A stretch of 64,000 nt of DNA. Source: Echinostoma caproni. Lineage: Eukaryota; Platyhelminthes; Trematoda; Plagiorchiida; Echinostomatidae. The notes under the pieces were generated by a model. It did not search any database. It saw nothing but the letters and a program-made list of their open reading frames with translations, and was not told where the DNA came from. Both the position numbers and the translations under genes were made by a program. Position 1 is the stretch's first letter, and each line of letters begins with the position of its first letter. Shown here piece after piece: positions 1 through 13,320 of this stretch. The DNA is taken from contig UZAN01039637.1 in NCBI GenBank assembly GCA_900618425.1, forward strand, positions 1-64,000. Direction: 5' to 3'.

Positions 1-56
1 TTTGGTTGACTCCCCAGGTGAACTAACAGTGTTCATGAACCCGGTTATAGCCCCGG

Positions 57-266
57 ATGTTACCTTTTTGTCTTCTCACTTTGATGGGAAACGACCCCTA
101 CGACGAGGAGGCTGTGAGTGGGGCTTCCTCGGCAGAGGCAGAGAAGCTTGATCTTATGGGAGAATTTCACGAAGTGCAAGGGAAGGGAGATCAGCCGCAA
201 CCCTGGACACCCACCGCCGATCATACTGGGGCTTTGGAGGTTATTACTCAATTGCGTTTGGATTGA
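57..266 (+). CDS. Possible terminal coding exon of an unidentified gene
   Basis: This frame runs to a TGA at 264-266, and AATAAA follows at 362-367, as expected for the last exon of a gene that enters from the left. Its second half is rich in acidic and polar residues (PYDEEAVSGASSAEAEKLD, then HEVQGKGDQPQPW and GALEVITQLRLD before the stop), which looks like real coding sequence with a disordered tail. The frame is open only from position 51. Upstream of it, the reading frame one base earlier is coding-like from position 2 to about 85 (LVDSPGELTVF, then a VTFLSSHF segment), so a frameshift, an indel or a tiny intron (donor CAG/GTGAAC at 18, possible acceptor TAG at 50) may lie between. The product is not recognised. 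Chance is not excluded at this length. Confidence 0.35.
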   Translation: MLPFCLLTLMGNDPYDEEAVSGASSAEAEKLDLMGEFHEVQGKGDQPQPWTPTADHTGALEVITQLRLD

Positions 267-361
267 ATGTTCCTAAAGTAGTCAGAGTATGGACACCTGT
301 CATCTTTACCGAGACCCGGACCAAATGAAATCCCCCAACCTGTTTTCACTTTGTTTTTAGG

Positions 362-367
362 AATAAA
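362..367 (+). terminator. Candidate polyadenylation signal AATAAA
   Basis: AATAAA lies about 95 bases after the TGA that closes the 57-266 open frame, in an AT-rich setting. It is the right distance and strand for the cleavage signal of that putative terminal exon. The hexamer is common by chance in AT-rich DNA. Confidence 0.3.
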
Positions 368-3300
368 TTATGTGTTAAATACATTTCTTTTTTCATTACA
401 GTGACTTTTTGAAGTTAACCTAATCGTTCATTATGAACTGAAAGCCTTTGTATGTAAATCCGTTAAAAATGGTGAACCAGAAAGAAGGCTATTCATTATT
501 GATTTTTCATTCTGCCTGACCAGGAAAACGGAAGGAGGTTTTGCGCAGTCGGATCAGATACCATCCCAGAGCAACATACTCATACAAAATCACTCCGATA
601 ATCCAATCATCGTCATGTATATGTTTGTGATATGATAGACAAATGGAATGCACTCGTAGTTTGTAGTATATTTTTAATATTTTATTTTGAAAGGACATCT
701 ACGAATTTGTTTCAGCATTTTTATTCGCCAGATAGATTAGGGAAAATCAAGCGGTTTGAGTGATTGTCCACGGTAGGCCCAAATTCTCTATTTGGTATAG
801 TGCAACGCTTCTCTCACGGAAACAATTTTGCCACGTCTTGAGACCTAGTTTTATATCCTCCATCACTGAGAAGGTCCAATTGCCACCTTATAGCGCTTGG
901 TTTGTATAGGACTAGATTCGTCGATTATAATTTTCACAGGTACACAATGCATTCTTGTGAACTAGGCCAATGAAGTAAAAGCGTACATGATAAACACTGA
1001 TCTTTCTGATTCGGATGTAAATACTTCTTTGTGGAAGATTCTTTATCTCCCATGTTATTATTTAATGTCCCTGGTAAATCGAAAATTGTTCACAAATTTC
1101 GTACTATAACAGTACTTCCTGATAATGTGCCAAGGGTGCATTGGAATGAAGCTGGTAAAGTACTGAAATTATCATAGAGATTATCATAGCTCCAGTGAAT
1201 TGAATTCAATTTCGTCTGTTCGCCGAGCTTGGTAATTCGTTTGCGAACACCTCATCACCAGCTGAGGTGATAGCTTCAATGCTTGTGAAATAACAGCGTT
1301 CTCGTTGAACCCATTTGCTCATATTTGTTTTTCTTCAGCGCCTATATCATTTCGGTTGTCTTACTGTTCAACCTGGTTTACGTTGAACTAGCTCGATGGA
1401 AGATGGGGGCTATTGTATCCCGTATGAGCCAATAAGTACGCAAGTAGTGAATTAAGTAGTAATTATATTTCCAGTATGTAAACGCAAATGTAACCGGTCC
1501 GTAAGCCGGTGAGCAAGCAGTGCGTCAACACGCAGACAGGCAGGCACAGAACTGGCGCAATTCTTAACAAAAGGAGTGTCATCACCCTGGGCAGTCAACG
1601 AACCAATCAATGAGGGGAGATCAATACTGACCTCTGATTCGTTGAGGTGGATCGACCTTGTAACAGGGTAAGTCCGCATGACGTGCGTCCGTGCGTGTGG
1701 TGGCAGGCCGCAACGGTGAAACACGTGATGCGCGGTAAACCTTTCACTCGACCGCAGACCACAACAGGGGCTTGTTCTTAACTCTGGATTACGTGTTTTG
1801 GCTCATCATAACGTGACCTCTTTAGTTGCTTCTTTTCATCTCTGAGTTGGGAGGTCGTCGTAAGCCCATATTTGGATGAATACAAACACCAGCCGACCGA
1901 CGAACTCAAAAAGAAAACTGCAAGACATTGCCTCAAAGTATAAGGTCGTAAGTGCATAAAATGAACTTCGGAGCAAATCATTCTGGACTAAGTTCGAGTT
2001 TTCAGTGAATTCACCATTTTCCTGTTATGCTAGTAATATATTTCTGGTATTCAGGCATTTGTTACAAACTCGATGTTTAAAACTTGGTGCAGACCCAGAT
2101 GGTATACATATGTAGTGTGCGGTGGACGTTTGAGTAGCCGTTGGAAGCAGCTGCTTCGAGTCAAATGAATAAACATTACCCGGATTAGTTCAAAAATGTA
2201 TAGAGTCACAGAGACGGTGTTTATATGGCTAATCAGTAGTGTGCAGCACAAAGAAAAAAGCATGATGCATAAACCTTTAGCACCGTTTGGAGTCTAGCAT
2301 GTAAGTGATTTGTGAAGAACGTACAATCCGCATAAACATGTCGCATTTAACAGCTGGGAGCCGGCTCACGTGCCATCTCATTCTCGTTCTCACCGCTGGA
2401 AACCACACGTGATGGAAATTATACAACATCAACCAGGAGTGCATTGCACCGAAAATTCCAACTGAAATTTTGCTTCTCGTTTTCATTATCGAATTTGGCA
2501 AGAAAATCAGCACATATTTGTAGTCGATCAATCGTGAACGAAGAGCCTTAAATAACTCATTAGTCGTGAAATCGTTTGCAGGGGAAGTGGTTAAGGTGAT
2601 GATTGTGATTACGAGAGGAAAAGAGTTATTCGTGGACGGGGATCGAGAGGGGGGGGAGACGGGTAGGTTGCAGGTTTCAAATCTCACATACGAAACGTCT
2701 ATGTTTACATCACACGGCGCAGCTGTAAAACGGTTGAATATCGATAAATGTCGGCAACAGCAAAAAATGCATACGTATCGGCGGAATTCGGTGAATGCAA
2801 GTCTCGGAACACCTGGTCTGCAATCCAAAAGGCAATCAACTTAGGAAGCGACGAGAAGCGACGTTCATCAACACTGCACACACTGACCTCATAATGTGTA
2901 AAACCTGAGATACATATAGTTTGGCAATCAAAATCCTTGTTTATGAAACAGTAGTGAAATCAGAAGTGTCGTTGCAAATGTGAATTGCAGAATAGTTAGA
3001 TCAATCACCGGGATAAACAATATTATGCACCAATTCTATATTCGGGGTTTTACCAACAACGGATAATGGAAATCATGAAAGCAGGCAATTGATTGAATCG
3101 ACCGGCTGCATCCGGAACCACTTGGGTTTCCCACTGCACCCATTCCCATAAATCTAAATTATCATCATGCATGTTTATGTCGTCTATGGTCACACAGACG
3201 CATAAGAGGAAAAGAACATAAACCAAGCTATTGTATGAACATTTACCTCACAACTGGATTAACAATTTCACCTCTCCCTGCGGTGTTACAGCTGAGAATT

Positions 3301-3922
3301 GCAAAATGTTTGGTTCGGAAAACGATGGAACTCCAATATGTTTATTAAATGACTGTTGTTTCAGGGAATGTTCATGAGGGTATTCGGAGTAGCATGTTTG
3401 TGTTCATATGGTACTAAGTGGATATTCTAATAAATGATTTCTGTCCTGAAATAAACGACAAAACCATGTGACTAAGAACTGCTCATGTAACATCCATCAG
3501 CATGCACATGGATAAACATATATTTGAAGAAATGTTAAACTGGACCTTCAACGATTAACATTGAAACTATTATAATAAGTGTTTTATAGTATAACTATGT
3601 TCAAAACGGATACAAACTCAAGGATATGGTGGTACGTGCAGTGCAGATGTGACACAACTTAGTAAAGAGGTGCATAAATTCTATGTATTGCTTCCTGAAT
3701 TGCGTAAGTATTTTGATTTAAACGGAAGCACATTTAATACACATCCAAGGTAATATCCCCATCAAAACAGAAATACGTTGGAAGAAAATTGCGACTTCGG
3801 TTCAAAAGAATATTTGTATTTGGTTACAGCTGACCGGGGCTGCAATGAACTGGTATCGAAGATAATCCGGGAGTAATAGCAATTTTATTAAATCTGCGTG
3901 GGAAAAGGGTGATTCAATTAGA

Positions 3923-3936
3923 ATATATATATATAT
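3923..3936. repeat. (AT)7 microsatellite
   Basis: Uninterrupted AT dinucleotide run. Confidence 0.9.
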
Positions 3937-5248
3937 CTACTCTGCGTTATGCGGGTCGGTTTTATTGAACCTTTCGTAATCTTGCAAACCCACTCCTCAC
4001 AAGTGTGCACAAGATGATGGAATCTAATCAGTTCCTTGGCCAATGTTAGCATTCATACTGTTGTATACGTTTTTAATTTGTGCAAAAGCATGCTACCTGC
4101 TCAGGAAAACTTTCAGCATGTTGCAGTGAGCGGTTACCAGTCACCATGAACTTGGGCAACATGGACTCTTGAAAATAAATAAAACTCCTCACGGTTAATA
4201 TTTTGATGCAAAATGGTGAAGTCGTATTTTCGTTCATCCAAGTGTAAACTTTAAGAGTGTGCAAAACGAACTCCTTCCGCAGTCTTTCTTCAGACTGGTC
4301 TGTTCAAAATACAATGGTTTCAACACCGCATTGTCTTGTCCAGCCCAGCTTTCATATGATATTCGGCGAGAAAACGGTTAGGATTTTCTTCTCATAGTAT
4401 CTATTCGTTTTCATTTTGTCACGTACAACTGCAGTTTTTATCCTCATAAAATTCACTCGCCCCCCCACCTGACAATACTTGTTCACTCTCTCGTACAATC
4501 ATCACTGCATATTGTATTAACAGCAAGGAGTTTTAACCTGGATTGACAGAAAATGACTTCAGATGACTCACATATCGTTGGTAATTTATTACCGGGGGAT
4601 TGTATTAGATTGTAGTGCAGTCAGATAATGAAAGCGGTTATCCCTAGACATTTCAGTTCAGCTTATATATTGAAGAAGTAATACTGCTAATAAAACCCTT
4701 GTCCTCCTTTACTTATCACAATAAAACTTTTCAAACCGCAATGCAGCAAGTCACTGTTTCGTTACAAAGCTGAAACTCACATTCATAATTGTTATTGTTT
4801 ATGACCTTTAAAAAACAATCTTGAAGTTTACTGGCTGCGAGAAACCCAGTATTCTGACTGGATGATATCAATCAATTAACTGTGCATGCCAATATTAATC
4901 CGTGTGATCCGAGATCGTGATACGTACGGATAGCAAGCATTTGATCGATTTCTTGCATGGTTTTCCAATTTAATCAGGTCACATGCTCCGGAAACTTGAA
5001 AACCAGGTTGACTATATTGATAAATGGACCATAAAAAGCTGACCTCGAGGCTAGTAAAACAGTATCACAGGTCAAACTTCATCAGATCACCACATGATAT
5101 TTGGGAAACAATGTTTAAAAATGTTTTAAGCTACACAAAGTGAACCTGATACCCGGTGATCGGTCATCACGAAACGCACCGTGACAATAAAACGCCGGTA
5201 GCTGGTGTGCTGTTTGAAGTTCACTTAACTAGTCCCGAAACGAGCAAC

Positions 5249-5260
5249 AGAGAGAGAGAG
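5249..5260. repeat. (AG)6 microsatellite
   Basis: Uninterrupted AG dinucleotide run. Confidence 0.85.
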
Positions 5261-8200
5261 GGATAAAAACTGACCGCGGAGAGGGCGAGTGGTTTTCAAA
5301 TTTTACGCTTGCAAATAAAGATGAACTGCGTAAGATCGAAGGATTTAGAATTCTCCGGGTTCCCATCAATGCGGTACTCTTAGTGTATTAGTGAATTGGA
5401 AATGTAGAAATACTGAAGAACACAAGTGACTGGCAACGATAGGAAACTGCAATAGACACTATTGTTTGTACGTTTTTCCTTTAGGGAAAGCTCATGAGAT
5501 CAATAAAATTACTAAATTCAGGAGTTTGAATTGCTCATGCTGAGTCTACTTGTCCCTCCCCACTGGTGGTAAGGAGGCAAGATCCGTAACTAATTGGAAT
5601 TTGGTTCATCCCCTGTAATTGATATGCCTAAGAGCGCATATACACTGAAAGTGCTAGGTTACGAACCCTAAAATGATTGTAAAATCAAGTTGAGGAAAGC
5701 TTGGATTACCTGAATAGATACAGTGGAGTATTGTGTGAACTGTCCTCGAAGATAAGCACTCAATTGGAAGCGCTCAATATTCTGTAAACATCAACCATGA
5801 GCAGTAAAATATACCGCGCGGGTTCATATCCTCCATTACATTCATTCAAGAAACGCGAGGAATTCTTGGTAATGGTGTCGATAAATTTATTCAAAAAAAA
5901 AGTCCTACGATGAGATAGATTCAACGAATTGGGATCTGAGTCCAATAATCAGAGCAAGAGCCGGGTAGTTGTTCAAATCCGACCAATTACAACTGCTGTA
6001 AATGACCACTTTTTCGAAGATAACATAAGGCTAAACGATCGAGACAAAAGGCACTCGTAAAGTAACAGAGTAACCCAGTCATTATTTGGTTATTCTTAAA
6101 AGTAAATGCCATGAACGCAATGCTCATCAGCGGAAGACAGCATGCATATGTATTTCAGTGGAAGGAATATCAACAGATCAACCTCAGTAAAAGAGATGTT
6201 ACATCTTATTTTGGTATCTTGGTTTCCCTCGAACGCGACTGGTGCAACTAATTCAGTATAACAATGACCGCATAGTTAGCGTCTCTCATCGTCGAGGTTC
6301 CTTATTATCATCCCTAGATGAACTGATCCGAAATTCACTGTGCTATCAAAAGGCAAACTGTAGAGAGATAACTATTTCTGATTGTTACAATGAATTTCGT
6401 CACTTTTCAAATAATGTTGAACGCTTTGAATCCAAAGTCTTTCCATAAACCATACCAAGGCACAAAAGAGGCAACCTATATGCACAATGTACTGTATCGT
6501 CCCAGTCTTAGTAATTCAGGGAAACAGGCGTGGCACGAATTGTCACGCTTTCATAACACATCGGTATAATATAAATTTCATTTAATTGGAGCAACGTAAG
6601 GTCCGCATGAGTGAAACGTCTGATTCGGTAGGTATGGTTTGTAAACGCTATTCATAATGGAAGTTTCGAAAGTTATTCTCTCATAATGTGAGGTGACTTG
6701 TGAAGAACAAATACAATAAACGAGAATCAACTGCACCTGAGCATGGTTTGCCTGTGGATTCTGCCATTTTGGTAAAAGAAAGAGACATCCGATCTTACGG
6801 CACTCAAACAGTTCGAAGCATTTTCATTACCTTAGCTCAGTGACTATGATTGCTCTGAAACGATGTATAAAATATATCAGTGTAATCACGGTGGTTCAGC
6901 AGCTTCGCACTTGCCTAGTCGAAATGATGTCAAAGAGGAATCTATTCTGTTATACTATTGCACCACTGTCACTCAATGTGACAAATGTAAAGTTTATTGG
7001 CTTTATTGACGCCATTTGAAACACTGGCCTCCTCAGTTGTGAACATATCTTCGAGATGATTATACTTATTATGGGGCGATTGAATGGTATAACGTGAACC
7101 CGTACTTTCAAGTGGATGAACGAGAAACGGAACACAATATGCCAACAGCTCACCAATACGATGTGAAGTTGGATGACAATGACGGCCATGTCNGGCCATG
7201 TCAATCTCTTTTTTGTTCAGTGATGCCTTTTTAGCATGCCAGGACGTAACTGGTTAAGTAAAGGAGATTAATTATTAACAGATCTATACGCAAGAAAAAC
7301 GTCCGGGATATGTCATGGGTTTCCAGTGAAGTACAACTGATGCAGGTCATGAATCTATCTCCTCTCCACCTCACACGTGGATCAGCAGAAAACTGGAAAG
7401 TTCTCGTTCTGAATGGGGATCATCCTTTTATCACCAAAGGTCATACACAATGGGTGTGCGTGGAAACACTGACGAGATGAGGGCTTTTTATACGTGTCTA
7501 AATTTCAGAAACGGACAGCTTGAAATATTGTTGAGATAATTCGGATTGATGTTGAGCTAAATTGAAGTTTTACCGGAACATCTTGATTTTTGAAAGCGTA
7601 TAACATGGGCTGGGAAAATCTGATTAGAATATTATAACGAACGCCTTACATGCGTAAACGGCTGAAGTCAGGGATGACCGATACGCATCATCCATGAGCT
7701 CAAATTGGAATGTGTTTGACAAACAACATATATCAGGGTTTATTGCGTGAAAATGAAACCGGCTGGCTTACATAAGTATCGTCTAAGGATTGCATAGGAA
7801 CTAGGCGATCCGATTTATATTAATCAATAATTCACCAACAATAATAATGCACACAAACAGCCAAAATGAATTTTATACCTCGTACTTTGTCTGCATCACA
7901 ATAATGGAACCATCGACATAATCAGGTAATATTTTGCATTTTTGATGGTGCAAAACTGAATGACAAACATTTTCATAGCAGCAATATATGTCCAATGTAA
8001 CTTACAGCTTGATGTCCGATAAACTGAATAGCAAGCATTGAATCAAGAACTCAACCAATAAAATAGTTGACCCNGAGACTTGACGGTTTATCCTTTCTAA
8101 TCTTCATCAAATAAAAGTGTCTAATAAATAACGTGGTTTCAGTTCAGTAGGTGAACAATCGATAGATGAGCCATGGACCACGCATTCCTGATTCAGGAAT

Positions 8201-9020
8201 AATTGTTCACAATGTGCGAAACAAGCCCCGGAGAGTCTTCGATGGCAAGCAATTGTCAAACCAGAAAGGTCTTGAGAAAACGCATTGAAATTGTATTCGT
8301 GTTCTGAGGTATTAAGTTTAGACGACCTTTCTAAATCATTTTGCGTGAGACAGATAAACCTTCAATCCCCGGAAATGAATAATGTGAGAAATAACGCAGA
8401 TTTAACTTGTGCATATGATAATATAAGCAGTAGAAAAACTAAATGGTGAGAAAATGTATTCCTTTTGAGGAAACCTCGATCAGTGACAGTTATCACATAT
8501 ATGTTATTTTACAATCTAGTGTGTTCAGCTTTTAGTCTTAAGCGTTTCCTACACATTGCAGTAAACCTTTACAATGTACATCACAGTAAATCAATCTGTG
8601 TTATTCACGGTGAAGTTCAACCCACTCGTGTCGTGAGAATCGATAGTCTGCTACCAAGCAAAATGTGTTCCATTGCTTGGAATTTAATATATGCGGCTAG
8701 AGAGCATCATAGCTCAATCGATCGCCTCACTTATTATTCGATTTGATTTGTCTCGAGGTCTCAGTGATCATGACAGTTTTTCCGCTTGAGTCTACCGGAA
8801 TTGTGACGGGAATTCCAATCGATATCAATCAACGTACAACAGTGATTCTCGAGGAATGGCAATTCATAACGCTGAAATGGGGAGCAAATACACTAATTTC
8901 ATTGCGATAATTTCGCTTCGGAAACTGCATTTAAAAAAAACTCGGATACCAATCTGCTTATAGTTCTACAAGATGTGTGTTTCTTTCAACATTCTAACCG
9001 TCAACATAGACCACCGGAGG

Positions 9021-9760
9021 CAAACAAATGTATCCATGCAAACAAAAACTGCTTTCATAATCGGTATTGGCATGAACGTCTGCACCTCGCTCATCCGCAC
9101 AAATCTGTTCAACGTCTAAATCCTCACCCCGAGTGTGTGGAATTCCACGGGCCATGACACCGATCATCAATCACCCCCAGTCGACACACCGTCTGAGGTT
9201 TGTCCAAGAATTCATGCGGCACATTTTTCGCGGGGAGTATACAAACGCACACACACACGTATTAATACAAACCGGCTGAGAAACGAAACGAACAAGGGAG
9301 ATCGACGGAAGGTCTCGCGCAAATGGGCTTCAGTGATCTGTATGTGTCGAACTGTGCAGGATGGAGGAGGGTTATGGGTAGACGGGGGTGCGGGGTGCAT
9401 AGTTGTTGGCGTGAGGAGATCTCGGGTATGATGACAGTGTAGCGCGTAAGTCGAGACAAATATAGAAAATACGACGCGTACTAAATTTTGCCCAAATTGT
9501 ACTTGAATCGGTCGAAAATTTGCGTCCCATTGGCCGAAAACCGGGTAGGTGGGACGCTTAGGCGGTGCGCGACGAACCGGTGCGGTGCACGGTGTTGTGA
9601 AACAGGGATGCTGGAGAGGTGCTGGAGTAAAGCTTTCCACAGAGCAAGTCCATACTCAGGTGTACAAGACGGAAGACACGGTAAATGAAATCCGAGGTGA
9701 AAGGTTGTAGGTACGTATTTGCGTTTGTGCGTGGGTATGCGTCTATCCGTAGCGGGTGAT
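9021..9760. other. GC- and CpG-richer patch
   Basis: This stretch is richer in G+C and CpG than its surroundings, most strongly at about 9540-9600 where GCGC, ACGA and CCGG-type words crowd together. Several frames on both strands are open here because stop codons are scarce, so they do not prove coding. A promoter or first exon of an unidentified gene is possible. No CCAAT or TATA arrangement like that at 32.8 kb was seen. Confidence 0.3.
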
Positions 9761-12700
9761 TAACTCTCAACTTCCTGTTCCCTAAAATTCTTTCCGGATA
9801 CCTATAGGAAATAGTCAACTGAATGGTACAGAGATGGAGACAGTGAGGGAGAGAACAAACATATGAAAATACCAAGTGACAAAATTTTGAGCCCGGTGCA
9901 TTTGGGTAACACAGCTACCGGGAATCCTTGTGGGCAAACACGATATGTGCACCACCACGTGAAGTGACAAAAATCGGATGTTTCTTCTTCATGCCTTTCC
10001 ATACATAGCTCACATGCTAATCATCCGGAACCTTTAGTTGAAAATGATTTTAAACCTGTCTAAATGGGATCACAAACAATACTGTTTGATTAAATTGTGG
10101 ATTTGAAAAATCAATGCTAACCAATTTGTGAATATGACTGGTTAACGACCTTTATAAAACTAGGCTACCCTTCGTTTTCCCTGGATCATCCAACTCAATA
10201 ATCGAATTGGTATACTTCACGCATATATATATTTAGTTATCAAAATGCCAGCAGCTTGGATGTTACTAAAAAGCACTGATCGACGTCTCCCAAGCAAATC
10301 CGATGATCTTAGGCCGATAGCCAGTAAATGCAGATAGAACTAACTGAAACTCATCAGATTTTCACTGGGATAAAGCAAATAAATGGATATTTACAATTTC
10401 CTGTTTGATAAAATGTGGCCATGGATCTATATACGGACATTTCATGATTATGGGAAATGGTCTTCAGGTTGCTTTGTTATTTTCGGCATAGATTCAAGTT
10501 CTGTTTAGGTGAGGGGGCGGTATCCGTGTTCGATGTTTTCCTCTCACGCAGGCTGAAACACCTTTCCTTTATACGTCAATGGACAAACGCAGCATGTCAA
10601 ACGCTGAAGAAGAAAATACATCACATCTTGAAGGAGTTCATTATGGAAATTTTCCATCGTATTTTGATCATGAAAGCTTCGGCGTGCAACTACTTTCGGT
10701 CGCTTGTCCGAGGCATTCGTAGTTTCTCGTCTTGCTTTATGAAAACATAATAAAAGAAGAAATTGTTGCAAACGTTTGTCGAATAGAACATTGTTGAACA
10801 TGTTCTGTTAGCGTTGAATTGTGATTTAGATAATGAAATAGGTATTCTGCTGCAGTTGTTCTCATACCACAGGTGGATAAATCCGCGGTACCTTATAGGT
10901 TTATTCATCTGAAATCTTGCAAAGCACACCAACTTCATTTCGTTTAAACCGGGACTGCGGATTGTTTACCAAAACCAACGTTGTCATAAAGAACCCGAAG
11001 CAGTTATAGGATTACATAATCCTATGTATAGTATTTGTATTGGAAACTCAACATGTCACAATCTTCATTGTTCGGAACCACTTCGGTCGTGAAAGTTGCC
11101 CTCTATAGCTTGCTCTATTTCAAAACTACATAATGTGACGTTTTCCTTCCACTGAATTACTCAAAATATTAACCCTTTGAATGAAGAGTGGGAATACCAA
11201 CGGATTCAGGAAGTACGATATGTGAATTTGGAAGCTTCGGTTGCCCGTCTTCCAAGAAATTCACCGGCTTGCAAAATGTTGAACCTGAAAGATGAATCCT
11301 TTTGGTGAATGTGATCAATCTATCAACTCCGTGGGATACTTGCTGTTCAATAGAAACCATGACAGTGTAAAGCATCAATAGATCGTGACATTCGCGGGTT
11401 CTATTTGAGACTGCAAGCGAGGTAATCGCTAACTGTCGCAGCTAAAGTGAGCAGATGTGAATGTTTGGAAAGAGCTTGCAAAGATGGAGTGGGCTGTATT
11501 ATTTGTAGACAAACTAAGGCAATGAAATCTGATAAAATGAATCCGACTTGCGGATTCACAGCTATTTCGTTCAACATAATACCATTTTTATTGTTTGAGT
11601 GCTGAACAAAATGGAAATGATGAAGCAGAAGATGAATGATCTGTTAATTGTGAGTAATTTAACCATCCTAATCCTGAGCATTGTTGACATGTTGAGATGA
11701 GATTTTCTATAAACACCTCTGACATTTTTTGATAAAACCAAGCAGCATTGTCACAAATGTTTTTTTCCCGGTCAGTGTTTGTATTCATAAAAATCAAATT
11801 TGAATAACTCATGCTGTTTTCCCATACATACAATCCTAAATGTCCTCCGATAGGTTGCCATTTGAGAATTCACTCATGTGAGATTATTCACTGAATTTAC
11901 GAACCCAAGAAGGGAGGAATTCAAACATCTGTGGGCAAAGCGCGTTTCACTGAAGGAAATGTGGCTAGGGGTAGGGTAGAATGAACCTGAAGATCAAAAC
12001 GTTTGTCCGGACATAAATTTGCCACAATTCTCTGTCGGGCCGCGCAATCGGTTGACTACGAAACACTATCGTAAATCACCATAATTTATCGGAAATAAGC
12101 AGTTAGCACTAAATGATCATTAGTGTAAGTAACAACCTTTGGAATTGAGNTGAGAAACACAAATTCGCTGTTCATGGGAGGTAAAGGTTCAGTATTGGGG
12201 GTGAAGAGGCTAATGGGATGCAGCACTACAAAAACCGTTTTCTAACATCAAACTTTCTCGGATTAGTTCAAAACGGTCCTCTACTTTATTACGTTCGAAA
12301 CGTACTTTGATTCTAGGGCATCCAATCAACTGGGCAGTAGCTCTCATCATGATAAAGAGGTCTCTCTGTTCTGTATTTGTCACAGCATACGAAATGCAAA
12401 TCGTAAAATGTTTAAATACCAAAATAATTTCCAAATAACCTGATTGGATAGAACAGTGAAACGAATAATTTTGGTAGTTGCTGCTGGAATCAAACACAAA
12501 CAGCAGATGACTGCCAAAGGACAGGCATATTTCCATTCACTGTACTTCACTAGTCCTACCACAGAAATATAAGGTCAATGACTCCATTGCAAGTAAAAGT
12601 GGGCCATCGTTGAGTCAAATGTTCATTTATGCTCAGACAAGAAAATAATGATGAACGGGTCAAAGTGGTTTTCAAATGGGCATGTTAACCAGAACGACCA

Positions 12701-13239
12701 TCCGAAAACCTTTTGAAATTTAGATGTCCTAACCTAGAGCTTTACAAATTACTCATAAACATCACACGCGATTTCCCTCAAAATATCCAGTCGGCTAGTG
12801 AGATCAGAAATATGTTTGAAATATACAATGAGTACTGATAACGTTGCCGATTTCGAACGCATAACTAACGACGTATGCACCACAGTATGTTAGCAGTGGG
12901 CCAAAATATGCGATTCTATCCGCAGGATGAAAGTGCAAATCCTAGTTGATCTAGGATGGCGTTTTCCAGATATTCTCTGTCTGAACGTAATTAGAAGCAT
13001 TGTCTAAAAAACATGATTACTGTTGTCCATTCAATAACCACAATCGAGTGAGAAATTAGATGTGAAGTTACAAGGACAGCAAAAAAGATATTGGATGACC
13101 AGTTCAATGAACGTGATTAGTATATGCCACACGTTCCTTAGCCAAGATCAAAAGCTTCATAGCGAGGAAGCTCATGAGTATAATACCGTTACCAAAGTAA
13201 AACGGCTGTATGTTCGTGCCGTATTCATAATCGAAGCGC
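9761..13239. other. Gene-poor stretch
   Basis: AT-rich sequence with only short open frames of chance length and an unresolved base at 12150. Nothing recognisable. Confidence 0.5.
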
Positions 13240-13320
13240 TCGGTCATCGATGGTCTGATCCGTAAGACACTAGCCTGAAGTTTGGGGCTAAGGGTTGATA
13301 CCCAATCAATCTGACAGTAT
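13240..13320 (+). repeat. tRNA-like SINE head, degenerate
   Basis: GATGGTCTGATCCG at 13249-13262 resembles the A-box region of the 23.4-kb copy (GGTGGTCAAATGG), and GGTTGATACCC at 13293-13303 fits the B box at 9 of 11 positions. Spacing is tRNA-like. The boxes alone could arise by chance; the resemblance to the other head raises confidence only modestly. Confidence 0.3.

Larger units (their letters stand above)
368..9020. other. Gene-poor stretch
   Basis: I see no recognisable gene. It holds the short AT and AG runs listed, a 183-codon minus-strand frame at 2277-2828 without recognisable domains, and single unresolved bases at 7193 and 8074. An open frame at 6193-6448 (+) is coding-like but unsupported. 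Confidence 0.5.

Noticed and set aside
2277..2828. 183-codon minus-strand frame, one of the longest with real bases
   Set aside because: Longer than expected by chance, but it shows no recognisable motif, no clear splice context and a composition not typical of protein. Kept only as a note.
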